NCBI RefSeq assembly: GCF_900188035.1
Contig: NZ_FZNN01000015.1
Location: forward strand, 1 to 64,000
Direction: 5' to 3'
From: Puniceibacterium sediminis
GTDB taxonomy: Bacteria; Pseudomonadota; Alphaproteobacteria; Rhodobacterales; Rhodobacteraceae
DNA: 64,000 nt
The translations under genes and the position numbers were made by a program. Position 1 is the first letter of the stretch. Each line of letters begins with the position of its first letter. Positions 16,649 to 25,964 of the stretch are shown piece after piece. A model generated the notes under the pieces. That model did no database searches and was not told where the DNA came from. It worked only from the letters and a program-made list of their open reading frames with translations.

Positions 16649-18883
16649 ATGACTTTGGCTCGATATTCCAACGATTGGGCGCTTTTCGCGGCCACGCTTT
16701 CTGCTGTGCAATTTGCCGCCACTGCGGCCTCTGCCCAGGACGAACCCTTTATTTTGGACCCGATCACGGTGAACGCTGACCGGGCCGGAGACGAGGCTCT
16801 GGACGTCCCCGCGAACATCACGGTCATCGACGGGGAAACCATCGAAGACCACCAGATTTCCGACATTGAGGAACTTGTGCGCCAGGTCCCCGGTGTCACG
16901 GTAAGCCGTCAGACAACCGGCACCGACCCGTTCAATACCTTTGGAGGCTTCACCATCCGCGGCGTCGGTGGAAACCGGGTGGCGATCCAAATGGATGGGT
17001 CACGGATACCCGAGCGGATCATGGACGGCACACGCGATTACATCGACCTGAACTTTACCAAGCAGGTGGATATCGTACGTGGACCGGCTTCGGTGCTTTG
17101 GGGCGCGGACGCACTTGGCGGGCTTGTGTCATTCGAAACAGTGGACCCTGAAGATATCCTTGATGGTCAGGATCGCGCCGTAAGGGCCAAGGCTGGCTAT
17201 GACAGCTTTAACGAGGGTGCCAGTACATCGCTGACGGTCGCCCAGAAATTTTCCCCCACACTTTCCCTGCTTGCAGGCGTCGCCCGCGAAAATGCCCACG
17301 AGGCCGAGCTTTCGAATGCGCGCGACGATGGTGGCATCTATGGCTGCCCGCGTAACATCGACGACGGGGCGACCCCCTGCGGTGAACTGGACCCGACCGA
17401 CACACAATCCACGCGGGCACTGGTGAAACTGGTCTGGACGCCGACCGATCAGCACCGGCTGGAATTCAGTACCGACCTTCTGCAGCGCGACACCAGCGTC
17501 GAGCAGGACTATGTCCTGGGTCCCAACTCGTCAGGTGAGGTCATTACGGACAAGGACCGCGAGCTTGATCTTCATCGTCAACGTTACGCAATTGAACATA
17601 CCTTCACCCCAACCGGTGGGCTCCTAAGTGAGCTGCGCACTACCTTGGCCTATACCTCCAACGGTTATACCCGAAGCGGCACCGAAGAATCGATTTCTAC
17701 CGGAGGAGACGAGATCAAATCCTGGGATGAACTGGAATATTCCGAGAATTTTCTGGAACTGGATGTGCAGGCCACGGTCAATTTCATGACAGGTGCTGCA
17801 GATCACCGGATGATCATGGGCTTTGACGGCGACATCACCAAAACTGACTATTCCCGCCGCGATACCGAATACAATATCACGACAGACACCAAAACCGTGA
17901 CATCCGCTGGTGGTTTCAATTTTGCCAATGCCACCACGCGCCGCGCCGACATCTATCTTGAGGACCGCATCACCTTTGGCGGCGGTCAGTTCGAACTGAC
18001 GCCGGGTTTGCGCTTTGCAACCTACAAGATCGACCCCCGGACTGATTCCGACTACCAGGCTGTGACCGGGCAGGAGCCCGCTGTACGCGACGATCAGAGG
18101 CTTTTGAAAAGCCTCGGCGCGACCTACCACTTTAATGACAACTGGTCTGTCTGGGCGAAATACGGCGAAGGGTTCAAGATGCCCATTGCGCAGCAACTCT
18201 ATACCTCGCTGCCCGGCACCTTTTTCAACCTGACCCCGGCCCCGGGTCTCCTCCCCGAAGAAGTGAAAAGTTACGAACTTGGCCTGCGGTTCGAAGAAGA
18301 GCGCGGCTTCTTTGCGATCAATGCCTTCAAGGCGGATTACACCGACTTCATCCAGAGTTTCTACAACCCTCCCGGCACCTCTGATTATACCTACCGCAAT
18401 CTCTCGACAGTGAATGTCTGGGGTCTTGAGGCATCGGGGGCGTTGGCCCTAAGTGACCGAACCACGGCCAAATTTTCCGCATCCTGGCAAAAGGGCGAAC
18501 AACAGGTCAATTCAGATTCGGACACCACGGCGCATACTTTGCCGCCGTTGATGGCAACCCTGTCCCTGGCGCATTATTTCCCGAACCAGCGTCTAAGCCT
18601 TGAAGGTGTCGGAACCTTTGCCAGCGCGGTCAAGGATACCGCCAGTGATACCGATTTCAAACCGGACGCCTATGCAATCTTTGATGCCCACGCAAAGTGG
18701 GAACTTGTGGAAAATGGTTTCCTGAACATCAGCATCAATAACATGTTCGACAAACGCTACTTCACGGCCAATGCTGCCACCTACGGCACGACTGCTTCCA
18801 GTTCGGTCGCGTCCAGCAACCCTATTGAACTTCAGACCGGGCCGGGTCGCACTTTTGCAGTCAGTTATGAAATGAGGTTCTGA
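16649..18883 (+). CDS. TonB-dependent receptor, haem/haemoglobin type
   Basis: A 744-residue outer-membrane receptor with a signal peptide (to about ATAASAQ), then a plug domain: DPITVNADRAGD (TonB-box region), NITVIDGETIEDHQISDIEELVRQVPGV and GFTIRGVGGNRVAIQMDGSRIPE, followed by VDIVRGPASVLWGADALGG. The barrel ends with an aromatic-terminated strand (FAVSYEMRF). The segment EGFKMPIAQQLY followed by LTPAPGLLPEEVKSYELGLR corresponds to the FRAP/NPNL region of haemoglobin/transferrin/lactoferrin-type receptors. ATG 16649 follows CGAGGAC. The stop overlaps the ABC gene start (TGATG). Neighbouring ChuX-like and ChaN-like genes support haem as ligand. Confidence 0.88.
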   Translation: MTLARYSNDWALFAATLSAVQFAATAASAQDEPFILDPITVNADRAGDEALDVPANITVIDGETIEDHQISDIEELVRQVPGVTVSRQTTGTDPFNTFGGFTIRGVGGNRVAIQMDGSRIPERIMDGTRDYIDLNFTKQVDIVRGPASVLWGADALGGLVSFETVDPEDILDGQDRAVRAKAGYDSFNEGASTSLTVAQKFSPTLSLLAGVARENAHEAELSNARDDGGIYGCPRNIDDGATPCGELDPTDTQSTRALVKLVWTPTDQHRLEFSTDLLQRDTSVEQDYVLGPNSSGEVITDKDRELDLHRQRYAIEHTFTPTGGLLSELRTTLAYTSNGYTRSGTEESISTGGDEIKSWDELEYSENFLELDVQATVNFMTGAADHRMIMGFDGDITKTDYSRRDTEYNITTDTKTVTSAGGFNFANATTRRADIYLEDRITFGGGQFELTPGLRFATYKIDPRTDSDYQAVTGQEPAVRDDQRLLKSLGATYHFNDNWSVWAKYGEGFKMPIAQQLYTSLPGTFFNLTPAPGLLPEEVKSYELGLRFEEERGFFAINAFKADYTDFIQSFYNPPGTSDYTYRNLSTVNVWGLEASGALALSDRTTAKFSASWQKGEQQVNSDSDTTAHTLPPLMATLSLAHYFPNQRLSLEGVGTFASAVKDTASDTDFKPDAYAIFDAHAKWELVENGFLNISINNMFDKRYFTANAATYGTTASSSVASSNPIELQTGPGRTFAVSYEMRF

Positions 18884-20604
18884 TGCGCCGCACCCTCGGA
18901 CGCATAGGACGCCTGACCCTGCTTGCGGCCTCCGGGCCGCAAGCGTGGGTCGGGTTGTTTATGTTCGGGACCGTTCTGACGCTGCAATTTGTCGATCTTT
19001 GGGTGGATATCCAGATGATCGCCTGGACCAAACGGTTCTACGACGCGCTGGAACAGGTCGATGCGACCACCGCCATTCGCGAACTCGGTGTCTTCTTTTG
19101 CATCGTTGCCGCTTCTGTCGGACTCTATCTGATCAGTGACTACCTTCGCAAACGGCTCTGGCTGCGCTGGCGGACGGAACTGACCCAGAAGGCGCTCAAT
19201 GCATGGTTGGGCGGGCAGGCCTATTGGCATCTGCGCCCGGGTCTGTCGCCCGAAGCCATTGATAACCCTGATCAAAGAATCGCCGAAGACTGCAAGATCT
19301 ATGTCGAATTACTGTTGCAAGAGACTTTGGATCTGATTGGCCGCGCAGTCGGGCTTGTCACCTATGTGGTGATCCTTTGGAATATCTCGGATTTCCTGCT
19401 GGAATTCACGGTTCTAGGGATCGGTTTTTCCATCCCGCATTACATGGTTTGGCTGGCGTTCCTGTATGTTCTGCTGTCCAGCATCATCACCCACCTGATG
19501 GGTCGTCCGCTGAAATCGCTATTCTTCCGCCAGGAACGACACGAGGCTGACTTTCGCCACGCTCTTGTTCAGATCCGGGACAACGCCACCGAAATCGCGC
19601 AGGCCGGTGGCGAAACCGCCGAACGCCGCCGTCTGACCACCCGGTACGAAGGCATCCGCCAGAACTGGTTCCGCCTGATCGGACAAGAGTTCTTTCTGGG
19701 CCTCTTCACCCGCCCTTATTATCAGACGATCCTGCGTATCCCGCTGTTCTTTGCGCTTCCCGCATTTTTCGCGGGGGCGGTTACATTTGGCGGTTTGATG
19801 CAGCTTTCCAGCGCCTTTGGCCGCGTTACACAAACCCTGAGCTGGTTCATCTTTTCCTACAAGGATCTCGCCAATTTTGCCGCTGTGGCGCACAGGTTGG
19901 ACGATCTGTTCGCCCAGACCCGCAACCCCGAACCAATGGCAGGTGCCCCGTGCGCCATTAACCACGGGCCAAGCGACGACGGCGCGCTGCACATTCAGGG
20001 GCTTCGGCTTGCCACTCCGTACGGCCGCTGGTTGTCTGCCGTGCCTGACCGCGTTGTCACCCCGGGCGAACGTATCTGGATTTCGGGTGACTCCGGACAG
20101 GGCAAGACCACGCTGCTCTCGGCTATCACCGGCCTTTGGCAGTATGGCGAGGGCCGGATTGGCCGACCCGATGTGAAAATGGTCGCACTCCCCCAACGGC
20201 CCCACCTATTCCCCGAAGGGTTGGCCGCCACAGCCTCTTACCCGCGCGACCCAGCTGACATTCCCACGGACAGGTTGCGTAGTATTCTGGAACGCCTTGG
20301 CCTTGACCATCGCCTGCCGATGCTGGACGCAGCCGGCGAAGCCTCCCTCGAAGGGCTGTCTTTGGGCGAACGACAGCGACTCGCCTTTGCCCGCATCCTT
20401 CTGCATCAACCCGATCTGGTTCTTCTTGATGAGGCAACCAGCTCTCTTGATGCGACAAGCGAAGCGCACCTTCTCTCGCTCCTGCGCAAGGAGCTGCCAA
20501 ACGCGACCATCCTGTGTGTTGCGCACCGGATGCCAACGGCGCTTGAGCCGACCGATACATGGTACATCGGCCAAGCCACTCAGACTGAAAGGAAATCCGC
20601 ATGA
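18883..20604 (+). CDS. SbmA/BacA/YddA-like ABC transporter (fused membrane and ATPase domains)
   Basis: A 573-residue protein. Residues about 20-330 form an ABC_membrane_2/SbmA-BacA-type membrane domain (FYDALEQVDATTAI, YLRKRLWLRWRTELTQKALNAWL, NPDQRIAEDCKIYVE, which are hallmarks of this family). The C-terminal ATPase has Walker A GDSGQGKTT (402-410), LSLGERQRLAFARI and LVLLDEATSSLDATSE. Relatives include E. coli YddA, mycobacterial Rv1819c (cobalamin and hydrophilic solutes) and peroxisomal ABCD proteins. Placed directly after a haem-type receptor, and with no HmuTUV-type importer in view, it could be the inner-membrane step for haem or a related ligand; direction of transport is not readable. 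Confidence 0.88.
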   Translation: MRRTLGRIGRLTLLAASGPQAWVGLFMFGTVLTLQFVDLWVDIQMIAWTKRFYDALEQVDATTAIRELGVFFCIVAASVGLYLISDYLRKRLWLRWRTELTQKALNAWLGGQAYWHLRPGLSPEAIDNPDQRIAEDCKIYVELLLQETLDLIGRAVGLVTYVVILWNISDFLLEFTVLGIGFSIPHYMVWLAFLYVLLSSIITHLMGRPLKSLFFRQERHEADFRHALVQIRDNATEIAQAGGETAERRRLTTRYEGIRQNWFRLIGQEFFLGLFTRPYYQTILRIPLFFALPAFFAGAVTFGGLMQLSSAFGRVTQTLSWFIFSYKDLANFAAVAHRLDDLFAQTRNPEPMAGAPCAINHGPSDDGALHIQGLRLATPYGRWLSAVPDRVVTPGERIWISGDSGQGKTTLLSAITGLWQYGEGRIGRPDVKMVALPQRPHLFPEGLAATASYPRDPADIPTDRLRSILERLGLDHRLPMLDAAGEASLEGLSLGERQRLAFARILLHQPDLVLLDEATSSLDATSEAHLLSLLRKELPNATILCVAHRMPTALEPTDTWYIGQATQTERKSA

Positions 20605-21311
20605 ATGACGACATCCTCAAAGGCCACTGGACGCTGGTCGATGTCTCAGCCGCAGACATTCTTGCCCGACTGCCCGAAATGGACCGGGTCATGGTCATTC
20701 ATCTTGGTGACGGCGCCACACATGAACGCATCGGCACAGTCGAAACAGTCACCAATGACGACGGCCATGTCACGCTGAACGGTGCCACACACGAAAGCCA
20801 GGTTGACGCCCAGACCATCACATCAATCAGGCTCGAGACGACGTCGATCATGCGTGAAAAGGTCTATCCGAGCCTCGGCTTTTTCACTGAAAAGCAAGAA
20901 CTCCTGTTCCGCGTTGTCGGGATGGAGGGTGCCGCGCCATTTCTGGAGCCGCTCAAAGACATCGAACGCACCGCCCTGCCGACTGAGGATAGAACAGTTG
21001 GTGTTGTGAAAGAGACACCGCCAGAGGATTTATCCGACGACCCAGGCTTCCGTCTGCTCGACAGCCTTCGTGAGGCTGCCAAACCGGTGGCCATCCGTCT
21101 GACCCGACCGGGGCGCGAACAGGTCTGGCGTGGCACGATCGACGCCGTCAAACCCGTAATGGGTTATTCCAATGTGATGACAAAGGATTTCCATCTGCAT
21201 CTTAAGGCCGGAAGTGTCGGCAGTTGGAAATCACTGGCCAATCAGCATATTGCGCTGGATGAAGAGGGCCAGGAAATTGGTCTTGAGATTGTGGAGAGCC
21301 CGACAGCATGA
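20601..21311 (+). CDS. ChuX/HutX/HemS-fold-like haem utilisation protein
   Basis: A 236-residue soluble protein without signal peptide. Two stretches match the ChuX/HutX fold: VMVIHLGDGATHERIGTVETV, then TITSIRLETTSI followed by SLGFFTEKQELLFRVVGMEG. The latter closely parallels the HutX segment around FGFFTAQGENAFKIYLGRD. ChuX/HutX proteins bind or hand over haem in the cytoplasm and some support haem breakdown. The C-terminal part (residues 150-236, RLTRPGREQVWRGTIDAVKP) may be a second, diverged copy of the fold, as in HemS. It overlaps both neighbours by 4 bases (ATGA). The family call is by eye and moderate. Confidence 0.6.
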   Translation: MNDDILKGHWTLVDVSAADILARLPEMDRVMVIHLGDGATHERIGTVETVTNDDGHVTLNGATHESQVDAQTITSIRLETTSIMREKVYPSLGFFTEKQELLFRVVGMEGAAPFLEPLKDIERTALPTEDRTVGVVKETPPEDLSDDPGFRLLDSLREAAKPVAIRLTRPGREQVWRGTIDAVKPVMGYSNVMTKDFHLHLKAGSVGSWKSLANQHIALDEEGQEIGLEIVESPTA

Positions 21312-22126
21312 GCCTTGGCATGAAATGGTACGCCCCGTCAGGTGGAGAGAGCCTGCCCCACAATGACGCCATCGCCCGGCTTGCCGCTGCGGACATCGTG
21401 CTGCTGGGCGAGCAACATGACCGTGCCGATATTCACCGTTGGCAATTACATGTCGCCGCCGGGCTTCTGGCGCATCGCCCGCTTGTCATGGGCTTTGAGA
21501 TGTTCCCTGCCCGGCTTGACCCTGTTCTAGCAGAATGGATCGCTGGTGACATGGACGAGGCCACTTTTCTTGAGCGTACCGATTGGGCCAAGGTTTGGGG
21601 GTTTCCGCCAGAACTCTACCTGCCGCTCTTTCGATTTTGTCGGGAAACTGGGACGCCGATGGTTGGCCTGAACGTCCGGCGTGACCTTGTCCGCCAAGTT
21701 GGAAAAGGCGGCTGGGACAGCGTTCCCGAAGCAGACCGAGAAGGGCTGTCACCGCCCGCGCCTTCGCCGTTGCCCTACCGTCAGTTCATCTTTGATCTGG
21801 TTGGGGCCGGTCCGGCAGGTCGCGGCGCAAAGGGTCCTGCAGATCCCGCCTTTGATCGCTTTGTCCGCGCGCAAGAGGTCTGGGATTGTGCTTTTGCGAC
21901 CCGGCTCTTTGGTGCGACGGAAACCGCCACCGATACCGCTGTTCGCCCCATTGTTGTCGGCATTATCGGTCAGGGTCACCTGCAATGGGGCGGCGGAGTA
22001 TCTTGGCAGTTGGCCCACTTGGGCATCGACAATGTCCACACCGCCATCCCACAACAGACCGGCGCCCAAAGACTGCAGCCGGGCGTCGCTGAACTGGCAT
22101 GTGTCCTGCCAAAAGCCTTTTCCTGA
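21308..22126 (+). CDS. chaN: ChaN-like haem-binding protein
   Basis: A 272-residue protein of the ChaN (DUF399) family. Signature blocks are DIVLLGEQHDRADIHRWQLHVAAGL near residue 30 and LVMGFEMFPARLDPVLAEW near 60, followed by TDWAKVWGFPPELYLPLFRFC. ChaN-type proteins are iron-regulated haem-binding lipoproteins usually linked to a TonB receptor. This copy has no lipobox or signal peptide at its N-terminus (MSLGMKWYAPSGG), so a cytoplasmic location is suggested, unlike the described lipoproteins. Last gene of the four-gene operon. Confidence 0.83.
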   Translation: MSLGMKWYAPSGGESLPHNDAIARLAAADIVLLGEQHDRADIHRWQLHVAAGLLAHRPLVMGFEMFPARLDPVLAEWIAGDMDEATFLERTDWAKVWGFPPELYLPLFRFCRETGTPMVGLNVRRDLVRQVGKGGWDSVPEADREGLSPPAPSPLPYRQFIFDLVGAGPAGRGAKGPADPAFDRFVRAQEVWDCAFATRLFGATETATDTAVRPIVVGIIGQGHLQWGGGVSWQLAHLGIDNVHTAIPQQTGAQRLQPGVAELACVLPKAFS

Positions 22127-22629
22127 CCCTCGCATCTCAATCGACATTGAGGACAGCCTCCTCCGGGCATTCAGGTTTCCACCAGTTTGCCGAAGTCACT
22201 GAATGATTTAGCTGAATAGTTGCCTATCGATTGTGAAGCCCTTGGCAAAGGCTGGGTCATGCCGCCATTTAGCAGGCTACCGAAATATTACACGCGCGAG
22301 AATATCATTCTTCCTATTGGTCGTTCAGCCACGCATTTGTCATGCTACGGGTCGCCGTCTTTCGCCTCATACAGTCAGCAGTCTGGGCAGTCGCGCAAGA
22401 TTGCCGACTACCATCGTCAGCATGAGGCGTGATCGGACGCGCTTGACGCCGCGAGACATGGTTTGCGCCCTGCATCGGTCAGTTCGCCCTCTCCCTCAAG
22501 CATTGAAAAATCCAAGAATCTCGTCATAAAACAAGTTTATCGTTCGGCTGCGTCCGAAATCTAGACTACCGGCTAGGAAAAATTCCGGTTAGCTTGACAC
22601 TAAGTATGCGGTTCCAAGGGAAAATATGA
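22127..22629. other. Intergenic region, no gene seen
   Basis: About 500 bases between the ChaN-like gene and the histidine kinase, more AT-rich than its flanks. Frames present (for example 22233-22529) resemble nothing known. TTGACA at 22594-22599 may belong to the kinase promoter, but a matching -10 at the right distance is not evident. Confidence 0.5.
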
Positions 22630-24003
22630 GTGCCAAAGTTGCTACCACCACATTTTTTTGAACAAAAACAGTTTGATGAGGCGCTAACGCTTCGCACGCT
22701 CAACGTTTTTGCGGTCGATCTGATTGCGATTCCAAACGTAGAAGATTTGTTCTGGTATGTCGCGCAGAATGTGGTCGGAAAGCTGAATTTTAGTGACTGC
22801 GTGATATATCAGGCCGATGATGAGCAGAGGGTACTAACTCAGGTTGCCGCACTTGGTGAAAAAAACCCCTTTGGGCGTAGTATCGTTAATCCACTCCGCA
22901 TTCCTTTCGGAGAAGGGATTACCGGACGGGTGGCCCAGAACAGAGAAGCCATCATCGTTGATGATCTTCTCCGAGATCAAAGTTACATTCCGGATACACA
23001 GCCGGCACGCTCGGAGATCTGTGTCCCCCTTGTCATGCACAACCGCCTGGTGGGAGTCATTGACAGTGAACATCCTGAACCGGGGGCTTTTGGTAAGGCA
23101 GAGTTAGAAATCCTGACGACGGTTGCAGCAATGACAAGTGCAAAGCTGGAACTTCTTGAAGAGGCGGAACGCTCTAGGCAAAGATATCGGGATTTGGTCC
23201 AGTCTCATGCTCAGTTGAACCTGGAAACAACTAATCGAAAAGCCCTGGAGACCGATTTATTCAACGCACGCAAGCTAGAAGCCGTAGGGCGTCTGACCGG
23301 GAGATTTGCACATGATTTCAATAACCTGCTTACGGGTATTTCAGGGAATCTTGAACTGCTGGAAGGCGATTGTGTCAGCCCGGAATCCAAAGAAAGCCTG
23401 GACTATGCCAAAGCAGCTGCGGCGCGTGGGGCCCAGCTGATCCGTGATATGCTCGCATTTTCTCAGCGGACACGCCTATCTCCCACGCAAATTGACCTGA
23501 ACACGCTCGTATCGACGGCATGTGCGCTAGACAGCGGAATAGTAACCTCGAAGGTCGAGATGAATCTCGATGAAAAACTTTGGTTGGTGAATGCTGATGC
23601 GACCATGGCAAGGAACGCCTTGGTCAACCTCATAACAAATGCCCAGGACGCCATGCCACATGGTGGCAGTCTTAAGATCAGCACTGAAAATATCCGGCAG
23701 ACTTGGTCTGATGATGCCGCGCTCGCATCTAAAATTGCGCCAGGACGATATGTTCGACTAAGTGTCGAAGATGATGGTGTTGGCATTTCGGAAGAGTCCC
23801 ATCAGCAGATTTTTGACCCGTTTTACACGACGAAGCCCGTCGGCGCGGGCACCGGATTAGGTTTGTCGATGATTTTGGGGTTCATGCAGCAATCCGGTGG
23901 AACAGTCTCTGTCGAAACAAAAATCAACAGTGGTTCCACATTCCGGCTGTATTTTCCGGCCGCCACCGACGACGCAAACGATTTGTTAACCATGGAACGT
24001 TAA
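22630..24003 (+). CDS. GAF-domain sensor histidine kinase
   Basis: A 457-residue kinase with no membrane segment. A GAF domain covers roughly residues 20-175 (FGEGITGRVAQNREAIIVDD, EICVPLVMHNRLVGVIDSEHP), then a coiled linker and a dimerisation/phosphoacceptor segment with His228 in GRFAHDFNNLLTGI. The ATPase part has NLITNAQDAMPHGG (N box), VEDDGVGISEE (G1) and GAGTGLGLSMILGFMQQSGG (G2). Start is GTG at 22630 with AAGGGA upstream; an ATG four bases earlier is in another frame. No response regulator is adjacent; instead an oxygenase and an exporter follow, which may be its outputs. Confidence 0.9.
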   Translation: MPKLLPPHFFEQKQFDEALTLRTLNVFAVDLIAIPNVEDLFWYVAQNVVGKLNFSDCVIYQADDEQRVLTQVAALGEKNPFGRSIVNPLRIPFGEGITGRVAQNREAIIVDDLLRDQSYIPDTQPARSEICVPLVMHNRLVGVIDSEHPEPGAFGKAELEILTTVAAMTSAKLELLEEAERSRQRYRDLVQSHAQLNLETTNRKALETDLFNARKLEAVGRLTGRFAHDFNNLLTGISGNLELLEGDCVSPESKESLDYAKAAAARGAQLIRDMLAFSQRTRLSPTQIDLNTLVSTACALDSGIVTSKVEMNLDEKLWLVNADATMARNALVNLITNAQDAMPHGGSLKISTENIRQTWSDDAALASKIAPGRYVRLSVEDDGVGISEESHQQIFDPFYTTKPVGAGTGLGLSMILGFMQQSGGTVSVETKINSGSTFRLYFPAATDDANDLLTMER

Positions 24004-24033
24004 CAAGTGATTACGCCAACCGGGAGGGTGCAG

Positions 24034-25104
24034 GTGTCAGCTCTATCGGCAAGTAAAGATGAGGACACCGTGTCTATTCCACTGATCAGCATTCAGAACC
24101 TGAGGACAGGCAACCGTGCCTCCTTCAAGCAGGTCGCTGACGAAATTGGACGCGCGGCCCGCGAAATCGGATTTTTTCGGATATGTGACCACGGGATTGA
24201 TTCCGAACATTTTGAGGCAACTTACGCTGCTGCAGAACGTTTCTTTTTGCTGCCTGCGCATGAGAAGCATCAGTATTATATCGGTCATAGCTCAAATCAT
24301 CGGGGCTATGTTCCCTTTACGGAAAAGGGCGATTACCCAGATGAGGTTAACCGGAGCTATGAGGCATTTGATCTGGGGCTAGATCTGCCAAGTGACGATC
24401 CAGACTTTGTCGCAGGCAACAGAGTTTTGGGGCCAAATGTTTGGCCTAAGGTGCCAGGATTCAAGGAAGTAGTTGCGCGCTACTATGCCAGTGTTTCAGC
24501 GCTTGGCCGCTTGATCTGCTCGGGTCTCGAGGTTCACTTGGGCCTGCCGCAAGGTGCCATGACAGACCACATGACCAAGCCGATTTCGCAACTCCGGCTG
24601 CTGCACTATGTCCGCCAAAAGGAAACGGCAGATCATCAGTCTGTAAACATGGGCGCACATACCGACTATGAGTGCCTCACCCTTCTGCATACGCGGAACA
24701 AGGGTTTGCAGGTCATGACCCGAGATGATCGCTGGATCGACGTTCCCGTCGATCCAGACGTTCTGGTGGTCAATATCGGCGACATGCTCGAGGCTTGGAG
24801 CAACGGCTTGTTACGATCAACGCCGCACAGGGTGCTGAATCTGAGCCCCGAGAGGTTTTCTCTGCCGTATTTTGTAGCGACAAACTACGACACGGTCATA
24901 CGACCCCTACCCGAATTGGTGAGTTCGGAGCAGGAAGCAAAATATGAGCCGTTTCTGGCGGGTGCTCACTTGGAACGCATGCTTGCCCGCGATTTTCCCT
25001 ACCTGCGAAACAGTGGTTCTGCTTCCAAAGACAGCTACTCGGCGGGATCGCCTTCTTCGTCCTACAACCCATTTGAGCAACGCCTCAACCGGAGCATTGG
25101 TTAA
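24034..25104 (+). CDS. Isopenicillin-N-synthase-like 2-oxoglutarate/Fe(II) oxygenase
   Basis: A 356-residue member of the IPNS-like non-haem iron oxygenases. The N-terminal DIOX_N region shows IGRAAREIGFFRICDHGI; the jelly-roll core has the iron triad GAHTDYECLTLLH (His209, Asp211) and TPHRVLNL (His265), with RFSLPYF supplying the Arg-x-Ser for a co-substrate carboxylate. I placed the start at the GTG at 24034, which has GGGAGGG five bases upstream; GTG at 24007 is in frame but has no such site. The product could be a hydroxylated or desaturated amino acid, given the LysE exporter 3 bases downstream; that is inference. Confidence 0.85.
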   Translation: MSALSASKDEDTVSIPLISIQNLRTGNRASFKQVADEIGRAAREIGFFRICDHGIDSEHFEATYAAAERFFLLPAHEKHQYYIGHSSNHRGYVPFTEKGDYPDEVNRSYEAFDLGLDLPSDDPDFVAGNRVLGPNVWPKVPGFKEVVARYYASVSALGRLICSGLEVHLGLPQGAMTDHMTKPISQLRLLHYVRQKETADHQSVNMGAHTDYECLTLLHTRNKGLQVMTRDDRWIDVPVDPDVLVVNIGDMLEAWSNGLLRSTPHRVLNLSPERFSLPYFVATNYDTVIRPLPELVSSEQEAKYEPFLAGAHLERMLARDFPYLRNSGSASKDSYSAGSPSSSYNPFEQRLNRSIG

Positions 25105-25107
25105 ATC

Positions 25108-25761
25108 ATGCCACAATTTGATACGATCTTAGCAGTGATCCTAGCTGGCCTCGCGCTCAGTGCGACGCCGGGGCCATCAATGCTTTATGTTTTGTCGCGC
25201 AGTGTTGGTCAGAGCCGCGCGGCCGGGCTGGCGTCGGCACTCGGTTTGGGGCTGGGCGGCATCCTGCTTGCAGTGGCCACTGCGATGGGACTGGCGGCCA
25301 CATTTACAGAATTTAGCGAACTTGTCGTAGCCTTGCGTTACATCGGCTCTGCTTATCTGGTGTGGCTAGGCGTCGGGATGATACGCGATTCCCGAACCAG
25401 TGTTCCGGTTGCAATCAAGGCTCAGAAAGTCGTCCCCAGTTCATTTCGCACAATTATATATCAGGGCGTCCTGATAGAATTGCTGAACCCAAAGACTGTC
25501 CTTTTCTTTGCGCTATTCCTGCCCCCGTTTATCGATACGACAAGCGGGCAGGCCACGGAAACCAGTGTTCAAATCCAGCTACTTACACTCGGCGTCCTTG
25601 TGCCACTCACAGCGATTCCATCAGATATCTTCGTCGCCTACATGGGCGGCACCATGACCCAGGTGCTCAAACGCCAAGAGATTTTCGGCAAGTTTCTGGC
25701 ATGGATTGGTGGACTGACGCTGATCGCCATTGCGATAAATCTGCATCTTGAGTTTATTTGA
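25108..25761 (+). CDS. LysE/RhtB-family exporter
   Basis: A 217-residue inner-membrane amino-acid exporter with about six helices. The family signature is present: LALSATPGPSMLYVLSRSVGQSRAAGLASALGLGLGG near the N-terminus and QGVLIELLNPKTVLFFALFLPPFID in the middle. It begins 3 bases after the oxygenase gene, implying co-transcription with it and the kinase. Substrates of the family are lysine, homoserine, threonine or other small amino acids and derivatives; none can be assigned here. Confidence 0.9.
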   Translation: MPQFDTILAVILAGLALSATPGPSMLYVLSRSVGQSRAAGLASALGLGLGGILLAVATAMGLAATFTEFSELVVALRYIGSAYLVWLGVGMIRDSRTSVPVAIKAQKVVPSSFRTIIYQGVLIELLNPKTVLFFALFLPPFIDTTSGQATETSVQIQLLTLGVLVPLTAIPSDIFVAYMGGTMTQVLKRQEIFGKFLAWIGGLTLIAIAINLHLEFI

Positions 25762-25964
25762 TCTCGCCTGAACTGGGCACCATGGATCGTCCCTGGCCAA
25801 CTGCAGATTGCGTAACGAACCCTGTTCTTTGGCGATGATGCAATCGTTAGTCCCGCGGACCGTGCAACACAGCTCAAATAGCCCGCGCCGAGTACCCTCG
25901 TGGCAATGACTGCCAGCCACGATACTTCGGGAACATGTTCCGCGCTCAGAGCTTCGCATACTGA

